Shown: positions 7,385 through 10,764 of the stretch, in pieces | How the letters are laid out: every line of letters starts with the position of its first letter | How positions within the stretch are numbered: position 1 is the stretch's first letter | Assembly (NCBI GenBank): GCA_019242135.1 | Contig: JAFAWC010000031.1 | Coordinates: 1 to 10,764 of the forward strand | Reading direction: 5' to 3' | DNA length: 10,764 bases | DNA from: Mycobacteriaceae bacterium | Lineage (GTDB): Bacteria; Actinomycetota; Actinomycetes; Mycobacteriales; Mycobacteriaceae | The notes under the pieces: model-generated | What the model was told of the DNA's origin: nothing | Database searches by the model: none | The model's input: only the letters and a program-made list of their open reading frames with translations | Position numbers and translations under genes: made by a program

Positions 7385-8000
7385 GGACCTCACCCGCGCG
7401 TGGGACGACCTGATCGCCCGGCACACCAGCGACCCGGCGGCGACCGCCACCGGACGGGCGCTGCTGGCGCGCTGGTCGGAGCCGCACCGGCGCTATCACA
7501 CGCTGGCCCATCTTCGCGAAGTGCTCACCCATGTCGAGGAAATGGCCGATCACGCGGACGATCCCGACGCGGTGCGACTTGCCGCGTGGTACCACGACGC
7601 GGTCTACCGGGGGCGCAGCGACGACGAGGAGCGCAGCGCCCAACTCGCCGAGGCCGATCTCAGCGCGCTGGGCCTCGGTCCTTCTCTGGTAGCCGAGGTG
7701 GCCCGTCTCGTGCGCCTGACGATTGGCCACAACCCGGCCGACGGTGACGGCAACGGTCAGGTGCTCTGCGATGCCGACCTCGCAGTCCTCGGTATCGAGC
7801 CGTCCCGCTACCGCGAAAACAGCGCCGCGATCCGGGCCGAGTACACCCATGTGCCCGACGACGATTTCGACGCGCGCCGGGCCTGCGTGGTGCGTTCGCT
7901 GCTGTCGGGCCGCACGCTTTTCCATACGCCGTTGGCGCGCAGCCGCTGGGAATCGCAGGCCCGCACCAATCTCACCGACGAACTTCGCACGCTGGAGTAA
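7374..8000 (+). CDS. HD-superfamily metal-dependent phosphohydrolase (COG4339-like)
   Basis: A 208-residue soluble protein of the predicted metal-dependent HD phosphohydrolase group. Candidate metal ligands are in the order expected for the family: RRYHTLAHL (39-47, H42 and H46), WYHDAVYRG (72-80, the H74-D75 pair), LTIGHN (115-120, H119) and DADLAVLG (133-140, D133/D135). The YHTLAH and DADLAVLG motifs are typical of this uncharacterised subgroup, not of (p)ppGpp or cyclic-di-GMP hydrolases. Substrate is unknown; small phosphorylated or nucleotide compounds are plausible from the superfamily. The GTG at 7374 was chosen on ribosome binding site spacing. The gene overlaps the upstream membrane-protein gene by 11 nt and the monooxygenase follows after 11 nt, so it belongs to the same transcription unit. 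Whether it works with MoxR is not shown by the sequence. Confidence 0.85.
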   Translation: MANEDLTRAWDDLIARHTSDPAATATGRALLARWSEPHRRYHTLAHLREVLTHVEEMADHADDPDAVRLAAWYHDAVYRGRSDDEERSAQLAEADLSALGLGPSLVAEVARLVRLTIGHNPADGDGNGQVLCDADLAVLGIEPSRYRENSAAIRAEYTHVPDDDFDARRACVVRSLLSGRTLFHTPLARSRWESQARTNLTDELRTLE

Positions 8001-8011
8001 GGTCGGCTCTC

Positions 8012-9469
8012 ATGGATTCCGCGCGCGCGGTACGCGTCGCGATCATCGGCGCCGGGATGTCCGGGCTGTGCATGGCGGTCAAGCTGCAAGAGGCCGGTAT
8101 CGATTCCTACACGATCTTCGAGCAGGCCTCCGATGTCGGCGGAACCTGGCGCGACAACACCTATCCCGGGCTGCACTGCGATGTGCCGTCCCGCTACTAC
8201 ACCTACTCGTTTCGGCCCAACCCCGAATGGTCACGGTGGCAGTCTCCGGGTCCCGAAATCCTGGACTATTTTCGACAGGTTGCCGACGAACGAAACATCC
8301 GCTCGCACATCCGATTCGATACCGAGATCGAATCCGCCCGCTACCGCAGCGGTCAGTGGTGGCTGAGCACAGCCGCCGGCGAGGAACCGTTCGATGTGCT
8401 CGTCACCGCCACCGGCTTCTTGCGGGTGCCGAGGTACCCCGACATCCCCGGTCGCGAGACGTTCGCCGGTCCGGTGTTCCACTCCTCTCGGTGGGATCAC
8501 TCGGTGAGTTTGCCCGACAAGCGGATCGGCCTGATCGGTACGGGCTCCACCGGGGTGCAGATCACATCTGAGCTCGGTGGAAAAGTACGGCAGCTCAAGG
8601 TCTTCCAGCGGACCGCACAGTGGATCGCGCCGTGGCCGAATCTCCGCTACTCGCCGATTGCGCGCAAAGTGCTGCGACGTTGGCCGCGTCTCAACAACCC
8701 GGGCTACCGCTTCTGGGGGTGGTTCATGAGGTACGGGTTCGGCCGCGCGACCGTACAGCCGGGCTGGCAGCGCCGCTTCTACAACGCCCAATGCCGCTGG
8801 AACCTCCGGCTCTCGGTGCGCGACCCCGAACTACGCAGAAAGCTGACGCCCAAGGATCAGCCGCTGTGCAAGCGGCTGGTGATCGCGGGCCACTATTACC
8901 ACGCCGTGCAACAGCCTGGCGTCGAGGTGATCACCGAGGCGATCGACCATATTGAGCCGCGCGGCGTCCTCACGGCCGACGGCACCCTGCACGAGCTCGA
9001 CCTGCTGGTCTACGCGACCGGTTTCGACGCCCGCGCGTACGTGCGGCCGATGGAGATCGTGGGCGAGAGCGGGATCGCGCTGAACGAACTCTGGGCAGAC
9101 GGTCCGCATGCCTATCGCTCGATGGCGGTACCGGGGTTCCCCAACCTGTTCATGCTGATGGGTCCGCATTCGCCGATCGGCAACCAGTCGCTGATCTATG
9201 TCGCTGAGGACCAGGCGGATTATGCGCTGTGGTGGATCAAACAGATCCGCGACGGCCGCGTCGTCGCGGCCGCTCCGACCGAAGCGGCGACGAAGGAATA
9301 CAACGAGAGCATGAAAGCGGCCATGCCCAACACGATCTGGGTCAGCGGCTGCAGCAGCTGGTACCTCGGCAAAGACGGGCTGCCGGAGCTGTTCCCGTGG
9401 ATCCCTGAACGGCACCGGGAACTGCTGTTGGACCGCGATCTCACCGACTTCGAGCTGCGCACGAGCTGA
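8012..9469 (+). CDS. Baeyer-Villiger-type flavin monooxygenase (class B, FAD/NADPH)
   Basis: A 485-residue class B flavoprotein monooxygenase that would insert oxygen next to a carbonyl or oxidise a heteroatom using FAD, NADPH and O2. The FAD-binding Rossmann motif is AIIGAGMSG (10-18). It is followed by GGTWRDNTYPG (43-53) and CDVPS (56-60) with the conserved aspartate D57. The Baeyer-Villiger fingerprint FxGxxxHxxxW is intact as FAGPVFHSSRWDH (151-163). The NADPH Rossmann motif is LIGTGSTG (174-181). A CKR...YY segment (C286-R288, Y295-Y296) probably contains the active-site arginine. VYATGFDA (333-340) is the second typical ATG motif. The size is slightly short but within the family range. 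Substrate cannot be told. The ATG at 8012 follows AAGG by about 9 nt. Soluble or membrane-peripheral. It ends 4 nt from the convergent HNH gene. Confidence 0.92.
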   Translation: MDSARAVRVAIIGAGMSGLCMAVKLQEAGIDSYTIFEQASDVGGTWRDNTYPGLHCDVPSRYYTYSFRPNPEWSRWQSPGPEILDYFRQVADERNIRSHIRFDTEIESARYRSGQWWLSTAAGEEPFDVLVTATGFLRVPRYPDIPGRETFAGPVFHSSRWDHSVSLPDKRIGLIGTGSTGVQITSELGGKVRQLKVFQRTAQWIAPWPNLRYSPIARKVLRRWPRLNNPGYRFWGWFMRYGFGRATVQPGWQRRFYNAQCRWNLRLSVRDPELRRKLTPKDQPLCKRLVIAGHYYHAVQQPGVEVITEAIDHIEPRGVLTADGTLHELDLLVYATGFDARAYVRPMEIVGESGIALNELWADGPHAYRSMAVPGFPNLFMLMGPHSPIGNQSLIYVAEDQADYALWWIKQIRDGRVVAAAPTEAATKEYNESMKAAMPNTIWVSGCSSWYLGKDGLPELFPWIPERHRELLLDRDLTDFELRTS

Positions 9470-9473
9470 GCTG

Positions 9474-10703
9474 TCAAGCGGCCGTTGTGCCGGGCAGCGG
9501 CGGGGCGGTGGACCGGTGGTGCGCGCCGGTGGGTGTGATGAATTCTGCTGTGTGCGTGCCATTTTCGTCCCCAGCACTGACCCGCCAACCCGGCGCTTCC
9601 TTCTCATAATTGCACCGCTCACACAAACCGAGCCCGTTGTCGGCGCTGGTCGCACCGCCACGGTTGTGTGGTCGGGCATGGTCTCGATGCCGAATCGGGG
9701 CGTCGCAGTACGGCGTGCGGCACGTCTGATCCCGCAGCCCGACGAAGTCGGCCAAGCCGCGCGGAAAACACCGTGAGCGTGACTCCATCGCGACCAAGGC
9801 GCCGCTGCGCGGGTGGCGGTATAGCCGTCTCAGCGTGGCCTTCGAGCGGTTGTCTGCGACTGCGCTGGACACCAGCCCTCGCGCGACTGCCGCCGGTATC
9901 GGGCCGTACCCGGCAATCAGCGCCGCGGCGTCGCCGCCGCCGAGCAGGGTCTCGTCGGAAAGCACCAGGTTCACCGCGACCGGCTCCGGCTCCTCTGCGG
10001 GCCGTGCGGTGATCCGCTCCACGAGCGTGTCGGCCATGACCTGGCCACGGGAGCGGTCGTCGAAGGTGGTGTCAGCGGCACGCTTGAGAGCCGCGTATAC
10101 GCCGACGCCCTGAGCGACCGGCAGCAGCGCGGTGACATAGGTCATGGTGTCGGGAGCCGGCCGGATGGTCACACTGCGGTCGGCCTCCGCTTTGGCCGCA
10201 CGGTCCACCACCGCCTGCGCGTCCAGCCGATACGCAATCTCTTTGGCTGCCGCCGCGACTCGCGCATCACCCATCCCCTCCAGCCGCGACAGGTCGCCGC
10301 ACAACTCCGCGTCCAGGCTGCGACGGTCCTCGACATCAAGGCACGCGGATTCACGAACGATGAGAGTGGCCCGCCATTCCGACAACCTCCCGCACTCCAG
10401 TGCGGCCAACGTCTTCGGCATCTCGTAGACCAGGGCCTTGGCGAATCCGAGATGACGCCCGCCGCGGGCCGGCGAATCCCGGCGGGCGAGAGCGACCTCG
10501 CTGGCGACGCCGCGTCCGCGCTGGCGGGCGACCACCCCGGCCGCCGCCTCGTTCGCCCTCCGCAGCTCATCCAGCGCAGCCGCCGCACGCGCCTGCCCCG
10601 CCGCAGCCGCGGCCTTGACGCGCTCCAAGTCCGCGATCCGCTCGGCCAACTGAGCCTCGTCGGCATGCGGATCCACGTTGGAGAAAGAAGCAAGATCGAA
10701 CAT
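9474..10703 (-). CDS. DUF222 / HNH endonuclease-like protein, 13E12 repeat family
   Basis: A 409-residue member of the mycobacterial 13E12 family: an N-terminal, largely helical DUF222 region (about 15-290) rich in Ala, Arg and Glu, then a C-terminal HNH nuclease module. The HNH part keeps its key residues: CRTPYC (328-333) and CERCN (361-365) as the probable zinc cysteine pairs, RDHARPHNRGG (340-350) with D341-H342 and H346, and ADNGLGL (354-360) with N356. A nuclease function on DNA is inferred from the fold; the biological role of this family is unknown. Such genes occur in several similar copies per mycobacterial genome. The ATG at 10703 was chosen over the in-frame GTG at 10727 because the TATAAT box lies between them. 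A LexA-like operator covers the start, suggesting induction by DNA damage. No frameshift is seen, so the copy looks intact. Confidence 0.93.
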   Translation of the reverse strand: MFDLASFSNVDPHADEAQLAERIADLERVKAAAAAGQARAAAALDELRRANEAAAGVVARQRGRGVASEVALARRDSPARGGRHLGFAKALVYEMPKTLAALECGRLSEWRATLIVRESACLDVEDRRSLDAELCGDLSRLEGMGDARVAAAAKEIAYRLDAQAVVDRAAKAEADRSVTIRPAPDTMTYVTALLPVAQGVGVYAALKRAADTTFDDRSRGQVMADTLVERITARPAEEPEPVAVNLVLSDETLLGGGDAAALIAGYGPIPAAVARGLVSSAVADNRSKATLRRLYRHPRSGALVAMESRSRCFPRGLADFVGLRDQTCRTPYCDAPIRHRDHARPHNRGGATSADNGLGLCERCNYEKEAPGWRVSAGDENGTHTAEFITPTGAHHRSTAPPLPGTTAA

Positions 10704-10711
10704 ACATTCGA
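10696..10711 (-). promoter_or_regulatory. Putative LexA (SOS) operator over the HNH gene start
   Basis: The minus strand reads TCGAATGTATGTTCGA. The mycobacterial SOS box is TCGAAC-N4-GTTCGA, so this site matches 11 of the 12 defined positions (T in place of C at position 6). It overlaps the last base of the TATAAT box, the likely transcription start and the first codons of the gene, where bound LexA would block RNA polymerase. As established knowledge, some 13E12-family genes of M. tuberculosis have been reported with SOS boxes; here LexA control is inferred from the motif and its position. Confidence 0.7.
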
Positions 10712-10716
10712 TTATA
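10704..10716 (-). promoter_or_regulatory. Strong leaderless promoter of the DUF222/HNH gene
   Basis: On the minus strand a perfect TATAAT (10716-10711) is followed by seven bases and then the ATG at 10703. The spacing places the transcription start at or next to the A of the ATG, so the message should be leaderless. There is no Shine-Dalgarno sequence. Upstream, TGGACT about 15 nt from the -10 box is only a partial -35 match. The motif is seen directly; transcription start is inferred. Confidence 0.65.
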
Positions 10717-10764
10717 GGGCGACCCACCGACAGTCCAGCGCGACAACCGCTGCGGTACTAATAA

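Noticed and set aside
9253..9272. 8-bp perfect inverted repeat with 4-nt loop (CGGCCGCG/CGCGGCCG) inside the monooxygenase gene
   Set aside because: It lies well inside coding sequence, has no T-tract, and short G+C palindromes are expected by chance at this base composition.
10456..10488. 9-bp inverted repeat (CGCCCGCCG/CGGCGGGCG) with a 15-nt loop inside the HNH gene
   Set aside because: It is coding sequence for an Arg/Gly/Pro-rich stretch, with no terminator or recombination-site features.
9474..10703. HNH gene as part of an intein, group II intron or restriction system
   Set aside because: The DUF222 plus C-terminal HNH layout identifies the 13E12 family; no splicing motifs, reverse transcriptase, methyltransferase or terminal repeats are present in the window.

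Overview
The window is about two-thirds G+C and almost entirely coding. It reads as chromosomal DNA from a mycobacterium (Mycobacterium/Mycolicibacterium type). The reasons are the fused cobIJ gene in the order cobG-cobH-cobIJ, a MoxR operon whose gene order and protein lengths match what I remember of M. tuberculosis Rv3166c-Rv3162c, a DUF222/HNH protein of the mycobacterial 13E12 family, many GTG starts, and promoter-to-start-codon spacings that suggest leaderless mRNAs. Family assignments come from motifs and memory of the families; no database search was possible.

Left part, minus strand (1-3189): three genes of the aerobic (oxygen-dependent) cobalamin pathway, transcribed cobG, cobH, cobIJ. 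cobIJ runs off the left edge. CobI, CobG and CobJ catalyse three consecutive steps (precorrin-2 to 3A to 3B to 4). CobH acts later, making hydrogenobyrinate. The genes are 9 nt apart (cobG/cobH) or overlap by 4 nt (cobH/cobIJ), so they form one transcription unit.

Middle, plus strand (3229-7384): a five-gene MoxR AAA+ operon. It encodes a four-helix membrane protein with a DUF4129-like tail, a small two-helix membrane protein, a MoxR ATPase (MoxR3-like), a DUF58/VWA-like protein and a polytopic small membrane protein. Every junction overlaps by 4-8 nt, so the proteins are probably made in fixed ratio and form an envelope-associated MoxR-DUF58 chaperone-like module. Only 39 bp separate this operon from the divergent cob operon, and both probably start from promoters inside that gap.

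Right part (7374-9469, plus): an HD-superfamily phosphohydrolase overlaps the end of the MoxR operon by 11 nt. A Baeyer-Villiger-type flavin monooxygenase follows after 11 nt. Both look like distal members of the same transcription unit.

Right edge, minus strand (9474-10703): a 13E12-family DUF222/HNH endonuclease-like gene, convergent with the monooxygenase and only 4 nt away. Its start region has a perfect TATAAT -10 box seven bases before the ATG. A near-perfect mycobacterial LexA (SOS) operator lies over the end of that -10 box and the start codon, so the gene is probably leaderless and DNA-damage inducible. Positions 10717-10764 lie upstream of it and hold nothing else I can recognise.

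No tRNA, rRNA, CRISPR array, insertion sequence or clear intrinsic terminator was seen. The best candidates for further attention are the SOS-controlled HNH gene, the compact divergent promoter region, and the translationally coupled MoxR operon with its HD phosphohydrolase and monooxygenase.
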